Shown in pieces: positions 21,030-31,776 of a stretch of 64,000 nt of DNA. How positions within the stretch are numbered: position 1 is the first letter of the stretch; the number at the start of each line of letters is the position of its first letter. Source of the stretch: Emydura subglobosa (taxonomy: Eukaryota; Chordata; Testudines; Chelidae); NCBI GenBank assembly GCA_007922225.1, contig ML680052.1, positions 201,067 to 265,066 on the forward strand, written 5' to 3'. The position numbers and the translations under genes were made by a program. Under the pieces are notes generated by a model that worked only from the letters and a program-made list of their open reading frames with translations, did no database searches and was not told the origin of the DNA.

Positions 21030-21587
21030 GGGTGTATGCTGACCCAGCTGTGTGCAGATCAGTGAGACACCACTCCACTATTGGATTATCTAGTAAGACC
21101 AGAGATCCATTTCAGTAATAGGGGTGCCAGGCCAGGTTTATTGTAGACAAAGCACAGTCCTAGTGTCCTGCAGACACTACAGAACCACTAAAACTTGTGT
21201 GCTTGTTACAATGGCCCAGTGCAATACACAGTGGGACTTTCCGTTCTCCCCTTGGCTGGACCAAGACACTTCCTTTGAGGCCCCCCCTTTATACACTGAT
21301 ACAAACAAGTCGTGTGGTACCCTCTGACGTGTGTAGTGATGTGATAAGACACCACCTTTTAGCTTGTACCAGATGGTTCGGCCAAAACATCTCTCTCTAT
21401 CCTATCATTCTGAGTGGTCAATAAGCCCTCATTATCTTTGGGCTATTGGGATTTTCTGGTCCCTTTCTGGCATATGCTTGCGTGGGTACTCTGTACCTAG
21501 TGCTTTTTTAGGAATGTGTCTGTTTGCCCATTGCTGTGAGTCTGCCAGCATTCACGGCCTGATTTCTCCTAACTTTGCTTTCTAACA
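21030..21587 (-). mobile_element. Solo LTR-like block, minus strand
   Basis: Minus strand begins TGTTAGAAAGC at 21587, has a TATA box (tataaa at 21293-21288), then caataaacctggcctggc with AATAAA at 21142-21137, and a U5-like tail ending somewhere near 21030. Similar signal context to the LTR at 9246-9795. No retroviral genes alongside. Confidence 0.6.
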
Positions 21588-21604
21588 GCGGGCCTTGACC
21601 ATTA

Positions 21605-21882
21605 GTAGCAGATGACAGAAAAAGGAGCAAAGGTCTCAAGTTGCAGTGAGGGAGGTCTAGGTTAGATATTAGGAAAAGCTTTTTCCCTAGGAGGGTGGTG
21701 AAGCACTGTAATGGGTTACCTAGGGAGGTGGTGGAATCTCCATCCTCAGAGGTTTTTAAGGCCCAGCTTGACAAAGCCCTGACTGGGATGATTTAGCTGG
21801 CATTTGTCCTACTTTGAGCAGGGGGTTGGACTAGATGACCTGCTGAGGTCCCTTCCAACCCTCCTCTTCTATGATTCTCTGA
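21605..21882 (+). mobile_element. CR1 LINE 3' end fragment
   Basis: Plus-strand ORF2 C-terminus in decayed form and 3' UTR: aggagggtggtgaagcactg, gacaaagccctgactggg, ggttggactagatgacctg, ending ctatgattctctgatt. Five-prime truncated. Confidence 0.88.
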
Positions 21883-22019
21883 TTACTTTGGCTTAGGGCT
21901 CAGGCCTCACACTTGGCCTATTATACTAGGTCTCATGTCTCAGGCTCTCACTTTCTGCTACAATGTGCTTGGACATCAGCAGGATAAGTGTCTAACTACT
22001 GCTGCAAATCATTAGGAGT

Positions 22020-22260
22020 TAAGGGTCAGGTTTTAAAAGGAATTTAGGTTCCTAACGCCCACTGAAATCAGTGGGAGTGGGTCTTCTAAATACCTACACC
22101 AAACTGTTCCTGGGATCCCAACCAGGGTAAATGCCACTAAGCTCCTAGCTGCATCTTTAGGTGCCTAAATACCTTGGAAAATCTGGCCTTTGACTCCCAT
22201 CTCCCAGTGACTTTCAATGGGAGCGGGGCCTCTAAATCCCTTAAGCCCCTTTGAAAATCC
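22020..22260. repeat. Degenerate interspersed repeat ('aatggga..taaatacc..tgaaaatc' type)
   Basis: Contains cccactgaaatcagtgggag, aggtgcctaaataccttgg and ccctttgaaaatccc. The same motifs recur at about 18590-18680, 19840-19930, 30440-30880, 34260-34360, 37480-37590 and 54340-54450. I recognise it as a common old sauropsid repeat but cannot name its family. Confidence 0.5.
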
Positions 22261-22324
22261 CAGTCCTGATGTCTACTCCCTTCTTTGGTCTTCATTATGA
22301 ATGCTCTCTTGTATGGTGTACTCC

Positions 22325-22385
22325 GGCCTAGCTTGACAAAGCCCTGACTGGGATGCTTTAGTTGGGGTTGGCCCTGCTTCGAGAT
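22325..22385 (+). mobile_element. CR1 LINE scrap
   Basis: About 60 bp of CR1 3' sequence: agcttgacaaagccctgactggg...ggttggccctgcttcgaga. No ends preserved. Confidence 0.6.
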
Positions 22386-22564
22386 GAAATGATAGCACAT
22401 TCTGCACCAACATCTCATGGCCCCGATTTTGCCAAGGAAGTGTACAGGTCTGAAGGCCCTGAACCCTCTTATAGCTGTTGGAGATCTGAAACTTGTGCCA
22501 CGTGTGCCTGATCTCCTATGACATGGGGCATCTTGTTCCATCTGGCCTAAATAAACCCATCAGG

Positions 22565-22690
22565 AGAAGTTCCACAGGGGTAGCTGTGTTAGTCTTTATA
22601 CAGAAAAAACAAGCTTATGCCTGCAAAAACTTGTTAGTCTTTAAGGTGATACAGGACTCTCATTGTTTCTTCAGGAGAACGACTGTACTG
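22565..22690. repeat. PLE-terminal-like repeat fragment
   Basis: Contains aagcttatgcc, cttgttagtctttaaggtg and acaggactctcattgttt, the terminal sequence also found in the PLE arms at 33379-33480 and at 41975-42105. Confidence 0.6.
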
Positions 22691-23817
22691 TGCAAGGTAC
22701 ACTGTGGCCACTAGATGGTGCGATTGTAATAAGAAAGCCACCAAGAACGATAGAAACTTAAAAGTCCTTTAGCTTTTTGAGTCTAGTCTAGTGACTGCCA
22801 CTTATTGAATATTTGCACGGCTTCTTACTGCAGTATGAATAAATCAGTCTGAATCTGGCGAAGTCACACAGGTCTAGCAGAACTAAACCAGCAGCGCTTC
22901 ACTGGCTTCTGCATTGCCTGGATATTTAAATGGCCTGGAGTTAGCGAGAGTGCAGGCCAGATCCTCACCTAATGTTGATCAGCAAGTCAAGAGAACGACG
23001 CTAATTGACACCAGCGGAGGATCTGAGCTCATTCTGCAAGAGGCATGACATCAATACATCATTATATGTGCTTTTATAGTATTCGAAGTTAGTGACTCAC
23101 AGATTTGCTTGCAGGCATCGGGGCACTGGACAGCTGGGAGATGAGCCTGATTTATAAGACGCTATTGCTCATTGCCTTATAAAGTTACACCCAAAATAAT
23201 AACGTTGGGGAACCACTAGTCTAACAGTGAAAGAACCTTTGGATGTTTACCTTCAGATCCTCTGCTGGTGTAAAGACTTCAACTGAGCTGTCTATTTACA
23301 TCACCTGATGCTCATACTCCATTGATTCAAACTGAGCTTCACACATTTATATCTATTCAAAATCTTCCCCATTGACATCAACAGAGCGAACCTGATTTAC
23401 ATCAGATGGGGATCTGAAATAACACCTTTTTAGTGATACACCAAATTGCTTTCCAGATCACACAACTTATATGCTGACTAAAATGACGTCAGAAATTTTG
23501 CTGTCTCCCCCACTAACACAAGTTTAATGCAGTGTCATCACTGGGGTTGATTCGCCAATTGCTTTTAACATCTGCTGGCTTTTACATCATGAAAAGTGAA
23601 TGTAGAGTGTCCATCCGATGACATCATTACTGTGAGGAGGAAATAGTGATCCGCCCAACCGCTCTGAACTAATTTTCTACAAATAGAAATGACAACACAA
23701 GGCGCGAGACCATGGAAAACAGGGTATCTATGCTGTGTACTAGGTGTGACATAGAAGTGGAGGCTAAGGGATGCACATGGTGCTATATACGACATAATAT
23801 ATATCTATAAAATATAC
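22691..23817. other. Non-coding stretch without recognised gene
   Basis: About 1.1 kb. 23240-23420 contains degenerate motifs (cattgacatcaacagagc, ctgatttacatcagatgg) of the old repeat type seen at 56440-56870. No coding region supported. Confidence 0.4.
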
Positions 23818-24366
23818 AATTCCCCTCTGGCATTGGTGAGGCCACATTTAGAGTATTATGTCCAGATTTGGGTCCCCCATTACAAAAAAGATGTGGACAA
23901 GTTGGAGAAACTCCAGCAGAGAGCAACAAAAATGAGTAGGGGGCTGGACTACAAGACTTATGAGGAGAGGCTGCGGGAACTAGGCTTGTTTAGTCTGCAG
24001 AAGAGAAGAATGAGGGGGGATTTGATAGCAGCCTTCAACTACCTGAAAGGGGGTTCCAGGGACAATGGAGCTAGGCTGTTCTCAATGGTAGTAGATGATG
24101 CAACTAGGAGCAATGGTCCCAAGTTGCAGTGGGGGAGGTCTAGGTTGGATATTAGAAAAAAGTTTTTCATGGGGTTGGGGGGGGGGGAAACACTGGAATG
24201 GGTTACCTAGGGAGGTGGTGGAATCTGCATTCATAGAGCTTTTTAAGGTGCAGGTTGACAAAGCCCTGGGTGGGATGATTTAGTTAGGATTGGTTCTGCT
24301 TTGAGCAGGGGGTTGGACTAGATGACCTCCTTTGGTCCCTTCCAACCCTAATCTTCTATGATTCTA
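23818..24366 (+). mobile_element. CR1 LINE 3' fragment
   Basis: Plus strand, frame 23833-24210 (125 aa) reads [20 protein letters not shown], a Lys/Arg-rich thumb region and [13 protein letters not shown], then shifts frame at a G-run near 24178-24187. The rest of the C-terminus and 3' UTR follow, ending cttctatgattcta. Dead copy of the ATTCTATG-ended subfamily. Confidence 0.9.
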
Positions 24367-24371
24367 AGTGT

Positions 24372-24470
24372 GAAAGCTTGTCTCCCTCACCAACAGATGT
24401 GGGTCTAATAAATTATACTACCTCACCCACTTTATCCCTCTAATATCCTGGGACCAACGTGGCTGCAAAA
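24372..24470 (+). repeat. Interspersed repeat end, first of an inverted pair
   Basis: Contains gaaagcttgtctccctcaccaacag, tacctcacccactttatccctctaatatcctgggacc. The reverse complement of this unit lies at 24700-24815. A third copy is at 61074-61230. Family uncertain; possibly a terminal repeat of a PLE. Confidence 0.55.
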
Positions 24471-24566
24471 AACATTGCAAACATCTACATCTCTGTCAAT
24501 CTGCCTTGTCATTCATTCAACGTTCATCTGTCTCATCATCTCTCTTCCCACCTATTCAATTGTTAC

Positions 24567-24617
<51 letters not shown>

Positions 24618-24627
24618 NNNNNNNNNN

Positions 24628-24674
<47 letters not shown>
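24567..24674. repeat. (TATC)n microsatellite with assembly gap
   Basis: Long tetranucleotide array interrupted by ten N at 24618-24627. The array length is therefore not reliable. Confidence 0.98.
24618..24627. other. Assembly gap (10 N)
   Basis: Ten undetermined bases inside the tetranucleotide array, likely an unresolved repeat length. Confidence 1.
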
Positions 24675-24699
24675 ACTTAAGTTGGCACGTTTGCTGTGT

Positions 24700-24815
24700 T
24701 GTTCTAACTGTATTGGTCCCAGGATATGATAAGAGAAGGAGGGTGTGGTAATACATTTATTGGACCAACTTCTGTTGGTGTATGAGACAATCTTTTGACC
24801 TACATAAAGCTTTGA
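24700..24815 (-). repeat. Interspersed repeat end, second of an inverted pair
   Basis: Reverse-complement copy of 24372-24470: tattggtcccaggatat, tttattggaccaacttctgttggtg. The two copies face each other across the (TATC)n array. Confidence 0.55.
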
Positions 24816-24824
24816 TTCAGTGGG

Positions 24825-26345
24825 GGATAGTGAATATGACACCAATTTTTAAAAAATGGCTCCAGAGATGATCCTGGCAATTACAGGCCAGGAAGCCTAA
24901 CTTCAGTACCAGGAAAACTGGTTGAAACTATAGTAAAGGTCAGAATTATCAGATACATAGATTAACACGATTTGTTGGGGGAAGAGTTAACATGGCTTTT
25001 GTAAAGGGAAATCATGCCTCACCAATCTATTAAAATTCTTTGAGGGGGCCAACAAGCATGTGGACAAGGTTGATCTAGTGGATAGAGAGTACTTGGATTT
25101 TCAGAAAGCCTTTGACAAGATCCCTCACCAAAGGCTCTTAAGCAAAGTAGGGAGTCGTGGGATAAGAGGGAAGGTCCTTTCCTGGATCAGTAACTGATTA
25201 AAAGACAGAAAAGAAGGGATAGAAATAAATGGTCAGTTTTCACAATGGAGGGAGGTGAATAGCAAGGTCCCTCCGGATCTGTACTGGGACAAGTGCAGTT
25301 CAACATATTCATAAATGATCTGGTAAAACAGGTAGACAGTGAGGTGGCAAAGTCTGCAGATGATACAAAACTACTCAAGATAATCAAATCCAAAACTGAT
25401 TGCAAAGAGTTACAAAGGGAGCTCACAAAACTGGGTGACTTGGTAACAAAATAGTAGATAAAATTCAGTATTGATAAATGCAAAGTAATACACATTGGAA
25501 AACATAATCCCAACTATACATACAAAATGATGGGGTCTAAATTAGTGTTTACCACTCAAGAAAGAGACTGGGGTCATCATGGATCTCTGAAAACATCCCC
25601 TGAATGTGCAACAGCAGTCAAAAAAGCTAACAAAACCACAAGGAAAGGGACAGATAATAAATAAATATTATAATACCACTGTGTAAATCCATGGTATGCC
25701 CACACCTTGAATACTGCATGCAGTTTTGTTTGCCCCATCTTAAAAAAAGACACGTTAGAATTGGAAAAGGTACATAGAAGGGCAACAAAATTTATTAGAC
25801 TTATGGAACAACTTCCATATGAGGAGTGATTAAAAAGATGGGGACTGAGTGTTCATCCTGGAAAAGAAATGACCATAGGAGGATATGAATGGTGAGGAGA
25901 AAGTGAATCAGGAAGTGTTATTTACCCCTTTGCATAACACAACTACCAGGGGTTGCCCAATGAAATGAATAGGCAGCAGGTATAAAACGAACAAAAGGAA
26001 GTGCTTCTTCACACAAAGCACAGTCAACCTGTGGAACTCCTTGCCAGAGGATGTTGTGAAGGCCAAGACTATAACAGGGTTAAAAAATAATTAGATATGT
26101 TCATGGAGGATTGGGTCATCAATGGCTATAAACTATAGATGGTCAGGGATGCAACCCCATGCTCTGGGTGTCCCTAAGTTTCTGACTGCCAGAAGCTTGG
26201 ACTGAACAACAAGGGATGGATCACTTATTAACTGCTCTGTTCTCTTCAATCCCTCTGATCCAGCCGGCACTGGCCATTGTCAGAAGACAGGATACCTGGG
26301 TGGGATGAGCTTTGATCTGACCCAATAAGGCCGTTCTTATGTTCT
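24825..26345 (+). mobile_element. CR1 LINE, old subfamily, plus strand
   Basis: Sense-strand CR1 from the reverse transcriptase palm to the 3' end: ggcaattacaggccaggaagcctaac (N-Y-R-P-V-S equivalent), cagaaagcctttgacaagatccctcacc (F-x-K-A-F-D region), ctgcagatgatacaaaact (A-D-D-T), then thumb and 3' UTR (cagaagacaggatacctgg, aggccgttcttatgttc at the end). Frequent stops and indels; no usable ORF. Confidence 0.88.
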
Positions 26346-27349
26346 CACGTAGGCAGGGGCTGCTGACATTTCAGTTGTGGAGATTAAATTTCCCATTTCA
26401 CAGTCATAGAGATTAAATTTCATTTAAAAATATATCATGCTCATAATGTAATGACATATATTCCTTCTCACTCCATTTGCAGCTAATTTCACAGACAAAG
26501 CAGGTGGGAATTGGAGCTGAGAAGAGGCTCGAAGTATCTTGGTCCCCTGGGGGCTGATCAAAGAGGTGGCAATGAAGACTGTCCATATGGTGTAAGGCAC
26601 TTGACTTTAAGTATGCAGCTGTTTCTATAGGTCTGATCACACATCTGGAGTGACAGCTGCCTAACAAGAAGGAACCCTGATCAATTTCATTTGAAACATG
26701 TTAATTGTATTGACTCTCACTTGATCATTACATAAAAAAAATCCTTGTTTCATTATGTGCTCATTAAAATAATCCCCATTAGCAACGTATCTACTAAGAA
26801 GTAATTTCTCCAATTAGCCAGGCAGCAGCCGTGACTCTATAGAGATTTACAGGAGGAGACACAGGTTGTTATAACTCCACTTGCCTTAAACTGCACTTTG
26901 AGAAATGTTACACTCAGCTGAGATCCAGGCACTGCCTGGAGAGCCGACAAACCTCTCAAGCAATTAAGCACCAGCAGCAGAAACAAAGTTACTCCTTGTT
27001 TTAATGGGTCCCAGAGAGGGCCGTTAGATGGAAACGTTATTGAGAAAAGCAGGTTCTGGCAGCAGTCCCATCGGGGCTGATTAGGAAAGAAAGTCAGAAG
27101 CATGGATTAAAGTTAGACAAAGATGTGTAAAGGGAGAGGGGTCAAGCCAGTTATGCCAGCCTCTGTGAAAGGTGATCCTCCATTCATAAATTGCACCAGA
27201 GTCCCCCCAAGTGAGGGAAAGCAAGGAGAGGAGGGAATGCTGTGAAACTGACATGTAAACAAACCGGAGAGTCCCACTCGGTTGGCCAAGCAGCATGTCC
27301 CAGGCATAGCGAGCGAAAGGCAATTCCAGGATTCTAGGCCTCAGTGACA
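26346..27349. other. Non-coding stretch without recognised gene
   Basis: About 1 kb with a local direct repeat (gagattaaattt near 26380 and 26408) but no supported gene or named element. Confidence 0.4.
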
Positions 27350-27379
27350 GGGATCAGCCAGTGTACCTGGATGGTGACA

Positions 27380-27730
27380 GGCTTTGCTGTTCTGCCCGCG
27401 ATCCCCAGTTCTGCCCTCAGCCCTAACCCACAGCCCACCCCACCGAATGCTATTAATCTCTGGCCTCACAAGTGTGCACACGTGCCCTCAGTCCTGACTC
27501 TATACTCCCCTGGCTCTCACAGCCCGCCCCACAGCTCTGCCAACCCGCAGCCTCCTGCTATCCCAGTCCTGGGCTCCTCCACGCTCCCTAAAGCTCTGTC
27601 AACGCCCATTAATCCTGGCTTGTAACCCCAGCTTCTATCCCATGACTGGGCTAACACTCAGAACACACACAGCTCTGCCGCTGCGCTTCAATCCCGACGC
27701 GCAGACACCTGCTGTCCTGTCCCACTCCCT
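27380..27730. repeat. Degenerate C-rich minisatellite
   Basis: Irregular repetition of an approximately 70-80 bp unit containing 'cacagctctgccaa', 'caatcctgac' and 'ctgctatcccagtcctgggct'. Related units recur at 28560-28790, after the intervening CR1. High in C on this strand. Confidence 0.6.
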
Positions 27731-27807
27731 CTTTCTCCGCCAGGGCCTTCTCACAAATTGTGTGGTCAGTTACTTGACCGCTCTTTGGTTCAGCATGAAA
27801 TAGGTTC

Positions 27808-28195
27808 AAGAAACATAGAATATCAGAGCTGGAAGGGACCTCAGGAGGTATCTAGTCCAACCTCCTGCTCAAAACAGGACCAACCCCCACTATATCATCC
27901 CAGTCAGGGCTTCGTCAAGCCGCAGCTTAAAAATCTCTAAAGATGGATATTCCACCACCTCCCTAGATAACCCATTCCAGTGCTTCACCACCCTCCTAGT
28001 GAAAAACTTTTTCCTAATATCCCACCTAGACCTCCCCCACTGCAACTTGAGACCGTTGCTCCTTGTTCTGTCATCTACTACCACTGAGAACAGCCTAGCT
28101 ACATACTCTCTGGAACCCCCTTTCAGGTAGTTAAAGGCTGCTATCAAATCCCTCCTCATTCTTCTCTTTTGCAGACTAAACACACCTTGTCCTCT
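27808..28195 (-). mobile_element. CR1 LINE 3' fragment, minus strand
   Basis: Plus strand shows its reverse complement starting aacatagaatatcagagctgg. The minus-strand frame 27890-28183 (97 aa) reads [20 protein letters not shown] then [20 protein letters not shown] and ends LDEALTGMI, the ORF2 C-terminus. Well preserved but 5' truncated. Confidence 0.9.
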
Positions 28196-28550
28196 TCTTT
28201 TGGAACATTTCAGGCCAGGCCTGTGAAAGTAACTCCCCGTCCACCGCTGTGATCAAAGCAGTCATTGGTCCTGATCTTGACATCTTCCCTAATCGCTCAG
28301 GTCAAACCTTGAGTGAATGCAAAGGGTTACAGAACAGTTAGCGTAAGGGTGATATAAAATCATTGGACAATTTGGATTGCATAACTGCTGTCATATTTGC
28401 ACTTAATTCTATTCATGCTTAACACAAACTAAGGTATCTATGGTGCGGATAGTACGTATTCCTGGTGCGATGTGCACAGAGGACAGCCAGCGTGTGTTAA
28501 TCAACAGGGCTGACTGCAGTCCCCTGCTACGTCATCTCTGGGCTGTCATG
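28196..28550. other. Unassigned spacer
   Basis: No gene or recognised element. Confidence 0.35.
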
Positions 28551-28559
28551 CACAGAGCT

Positions 28560-28790
28560 TTGATACCCCTAATCCATAGGCCCCAATAACCTATTTTTGT
28601 GCCAGCCTCCCACCCCTGCTCTGCCAATGCCCAGTAATCCTGACCCACTGCCCTTGCGCTATCCTAGCCCTGGGCCCCACCCCCACAGCTCTGCCAGTGC
28701 TTGTCAATCCTGACCTGCAGCCCCCTGCTAAGTCATCGCTGGGATCTCACACTCACAGCTCTGCCAGTGGCCTTGAATTCCAGCCCTGGC
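28560..28790. repeat. Degenerate C-rich minisatellite, continued
   Basis: Same unit as 27380-27730: ctctgccaatgcccagtaatcctgaccc, then ctctgccagtgcttgtcaatcctgacc, then cagctctgccagtgg. Confidence 0.6.
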
Positions 28791-28837
28791 TCCCTTGACA
28801 GATCTGTGGATGTACTGCTCTGGGGAACAATCCTCTC

Positions 28838-29055
28838 CCCCATTGTGCCTCAATTTCCCCAGCCCTGCCTCTTGCTCCAGAGACCAACCCCCCACTCCAC
28901 CCCACTGTGCCTTGATTTCCCCACTCCAGCCCCTCATTCCAGGGACCAACCCCTCCCCGATGTGTCCTGATTTCCCCACCTCGACCCTAGGAGTCAACCT
29001 CCACTGTGCCTCGATTTCCCCACCCCGGCCCCTTGCTCCAGGGACCAACCTGAAA
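28838..29055. repeat. Minisatellite, about four units of 45-63 bp
   Basis: Four successive units start with variants of tgtgcctcgatttcccca and end with variants of ttgctccagggaccaacc. Units are unequal (one is shortened near 28975). The longest translations across it are repeat shadows, not genes. Confidence 0.8.
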
Positions 29056-29056
29056 C

Positions 29057-29335
29057 AATCCAGCCATTGGATCATGTTACACTTTTTTCCACTAGATGGA
29101 ATTGCCCATTATGAAGCATATGTTCTCCATGTAGAACTTATACACTGTAATCTAGTCACCCCTTAACCTTCCCTTTCTTAAACTATATACACTGAGCTCC
29201 TTGAGTCTGTCCCTAGAAGGCATGTTTTCCATCCTTTAATGAATCCCATGAGCCGTCTCCAATTTATCAACGTTCTTCTTGAACTGTGAATACTATTAAT
29301 GGACACAGTATTCCAGCCGCATTCCTAGGTACAAT
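29057..29335 (-). mobile_element. CR1 LINE 3' UTR fragment, old subfamily
   Basis: Reverse complement of the old CR1 3' region: ccagccattggatcatgttacac, tgtaatctagtcaccccttaacc, tccaatttatcaacgttcttcttgaac. Same family as 14311-16073. Confidence 0.75.
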
Positions 29336-29464
29336 CTAATGCTTTGTCTAGTTAGGACCTGATCCAATTCCCACAGAAGCTAATGAAATTATTTCCTTTG
29401 AGCTGTGAATGATCTGTTCTGTGACTGATTTGAAGCATACTTTATTTAGATGCAGTCTAAACTA

Positions 29465-30112
29465 AATCATCCCAGCCAAGGCTTTGTCAAGCCGGGCCTT
29501 AGAAACCTCTTTATGGAGATTCCATCACCTCCCAAGGTAACCCATTCCAGTGCTTCATCACCCTCATAGTTAAAAAGATTTTCCTAACATCCAGTCTAGA
29601 CCTCTCCCACTGCAACTTGAGACCATTGCTCCTTGTTCTGTCATCTGCCACCACTGAGAACAGCCTATCTCCATTCTCCCTGGAACTCCACTTCAGGTAG
29701 TTGAAGGCTGCTATCAAATACACCCTCACTCTTGTCTTCTGCAGATTAAACAAGCCCAGTTCCCTCAGCCTCTCCTCATAAGTCATAGAATCATAGAATA
29801 TTAGAGTTGGAAGGGACCTCAGGAGGTCATCTAGTCCAACCCCCTGCTCAAAGCAGGATTAACCTCAGCTAAGTCATGTGCTCCAGCCCTCTAATCATTT
29901 TGTTGCCCTCCCCTGGACTCTCTCCAATTTGTCCACATCCTTTCTGCAGTGGGGGACCCAAAACTGGACACAGTCCTCCAAATGTTACCTCACCAGTGCT
30001 GAATCGAGGGGATAATCACTTCCCTCTATCTGCTGGCAATACTCCTACCAACGTAGCCCAATATACCATTAGCCTTCTTGGCAACAAGGGCACACTGTTG
30101 ACTGTTTGCCTT
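29465..30112 (-). mobile_element. CR1 LINE 3' half, minus strand, with nested CR1 tail
   Basis: Minus-strand frame 29511-29786 (91 aa) covers the ORF2 C-terminal region ([31 protein letters not shown]). It is interrupted at 29780 by a separate short CR1 3' tail and resumes at about 29877 (tgtgctccagccctctaatc). Its 5' truncation point near 30112 directly abuts OR-derived sequence. Confidence 0.88.
29780..29877 (-). mobile_element. Nested 82-bp CR1 3' tail with 8-bp target duplication
   Basis: agaatcatagaatattagagtt through gcaggattaacctcagc is a minus-strand CR1 3' end only, inserted into the CR1 above. The 8-mer taagtcat flanks it on both sides (29780-29787 and 29870-29877). Confidence 0.85.
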
Positions 30113-30120
30113 CATTATGA

Positions 30121-30415
30121 TTTAGGGTTACTGTTCCTTCTGCCAAACCTGTTCTACATGTTCATCATTTCTGCCATCCTATGGATATGTTCCATGGAGG
30201 AAAGATGCAAAACTTTTCCACATGCACATCCCACCTCATCATGGTTGGTTTGATCTGTGGGACTAGATTTGTGAGCTACATATGAATTGCCCCTAGCTGT
30301 TCTCTCACTCTGGGTAGTGTCCATCCAGTACCACATGTTAAAAATCATCATCCACAGCCTGAAAAATAATGATGTGAAAAGGGTTGTGTGGAAAGCGCTC
30401 AGAAAATGCAGATAG
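30121..30415 (+). pseudogene. Olfactory receptor remnant, TM5 to C-terminus
   Basis: The plus strand reads LLFLLPNLFYMFIISAILWI (TM5), CSMEERCKTF, then after a 1-bp loss in a T-run near 30208 STCTSHLIMVGLICGT (TM6), and after further decay IIIHSLKNNDVKRVVWKALR with a stop at 30413-30415. This order matches the second half of an OR. TM1-TM4 are missing; a CR1 occupies the upstream side. Class II by KxFSTCxSHL. Confidence 0.8.
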
Positions 30416-30439
30416 GCTGAGATGAAGGTGAGCTGAGTG

Positions 30440-30890
30440 TCAGAGGGTGAGATTTTCAAAAGTGCCTAATGCCCAGCTTTTTAAAGTCACTGAAACACCT
30501 AGTAGGATTTTCAAAAGCATCTAGGTGCCTAAAACTTCTGAAAATCCCACTACGCAGCTATATTCCTTTTAAAAATCTGCCTCGCGGTTCCTAGCTGCAT
30601 CATTAGACACATAAATACCTTTGAAAATCTGTCCCTTAGGGTGACATTTTTAGAAGTGCCTAGGTCACTTAGGCCAGTGGCACTTAGACATGGAAGTGAC
30701 TTAGGACCAGATTTTTAAAGATATTTCAGAGACTAAACATACAAATAGGTGTGTCGTGTGATTTTCAAAATTCCCTTGGAGCCAGATTAGGCACCTAAAT
30801 ACCTTTAATAATGTGGCCCTTGATTACATCTACATCTTTAGATATTGAAGTACCTTTGAAAATCTGGCTGCTATTACTTTTGAAAATTTT
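30440..30890. repeat. Degenerate interspersed repeat block
   Basis: Repeated 'aggtgcctaaa', 'aataccttt(g/a)aaaatct', 'cttaggaccagatttttaaag' motifs in irregular order, same type as 22020-22260. No gene. Confidence 0.5.
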
Positions 30891-30894
30891 ACCA

Positions 30895-30990
30895 TTTTGT
30901 GCCTCCGTTTTCTTATCTGTAAAATGGGGATAATCCGTTTCTCAGCCAATATCAAGTTACATTGTGAGGTGCTCAGGTAGTATGTCTATC
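30895..30990 (+). repeat. MIR-type SINE 3' fragment
   Basis: tgtgcctccgttttcttatctgtaaaatggggataat followed by gaggtgctcag matches the conserved 3' half of MIR SINEs. Confidence 0.7.
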
Positions 30991-31230
30991 ACTGCTCCCC
31001 TTGGTGTGGGACTGGGGAAGACAAATCAGATGAGGAGCTGAAGCAGTGTGTATAGTGATGGTGGCTTGAAAAAGGTTACTGGGTCAAGGAGTTAGGGGGA
31101 AAGCGCGGTTGGGACGTGGATGGGAAGCCCAGAAGGGGAAACTGGGATAGGCTGGGTAAGGAGCCTGGAACTGGGCTGAGGAGCCTGAGGGGATGGAAAC
31201 AGACTGGGACAAGGACAGGCTGAAGGAATG
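30991..31230. repeat. Purine-rich low-complexity stretch
   Basis: G/A-rich sequence with recurring 'ctggga', 'aggagcc' and 'ggatggg' words. No gene. Confidence 0.5.
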
Positions 31231-31304
31231 TGGTAGAAGTGTTTGTGACCACCAGATGGCATTACCCTTCAGAACCTGGAAAAGAACCCAAGATTCCTGA
31301 GTCT

Positions 31305-31305
31305 C

Positions 31306-31337
<32 letters not shown>
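31305..31337. repeat. (CA)n microsatellite
   Basis: Uninterrupted dinucleotide array. A second shorter array lies at 31490-31507. Confidence 0.95.
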
Positions 31338-31338
<1 letters not shown>

Positions 31339-31489
31339 CATGTAAACTAATTTATTGTTTATTCCAATTACTGATGGAAAAAAGATTTCAGATGGTGCTT
31401 CAAGAAATGTTACGGGAAGGATTTCCTCTTCATCAGAGAGACAGAGACATGAATAAATTCAATAAAATTTCATAATAAAACCTCTGCGT

Positions 31490-31507
31490 CACACACACAC
31501 ACACACA
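31490..31507. repeat. (CA)n microsatellite, short
   Basis: Short dinucleotide array. Confidence 0.85.
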
Positions 31508-31726
31508 AATCGGTGCTATAGTAGGCTGGGCTATGATGGCAATTGAGAAATCACTCCTTCTTATATAGATACATGTCTACACTGGTTTGTCTGTTCTTCG
31601 TACAGTGTCCAAGATTCTAATGAGGGTAAACATGTAGCCATGTTAATACATAGACGTATGCACCATGTTAGTGAAAGTGCTGGAGATAAGCCAATGAAAA
31701 ACTGGTTTTTTACTACATATTTAATT

Positions 31727-31742
31727 TCTTTTTCTTTCTTTT

Positions 31743-31774
<32 letters not shown>

Positions 31775-31776
31775 TA
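31727..31776. repeat. (TTTC)n microsatellite
   Basis: Tetranucleotide array with one interruption near its left end. Confidence 0.95.

Noticed and set aside
24567..24674. Possible CRISPR-like array
   Set aside because: Pure tetranucleotide microsatellite without spacers, in a vertebrate genome.
24459..24751. Three overlapping frames rich in Ser-Ile-Tyr-Leu repeats
   Set aside because: Translations of the (TATC)n array across an assembly gap.
28701..29166. Pro-rich frames of 89-123 aa
   Set aside because: Translations of the C-rich minisatellite and flanking CR1.
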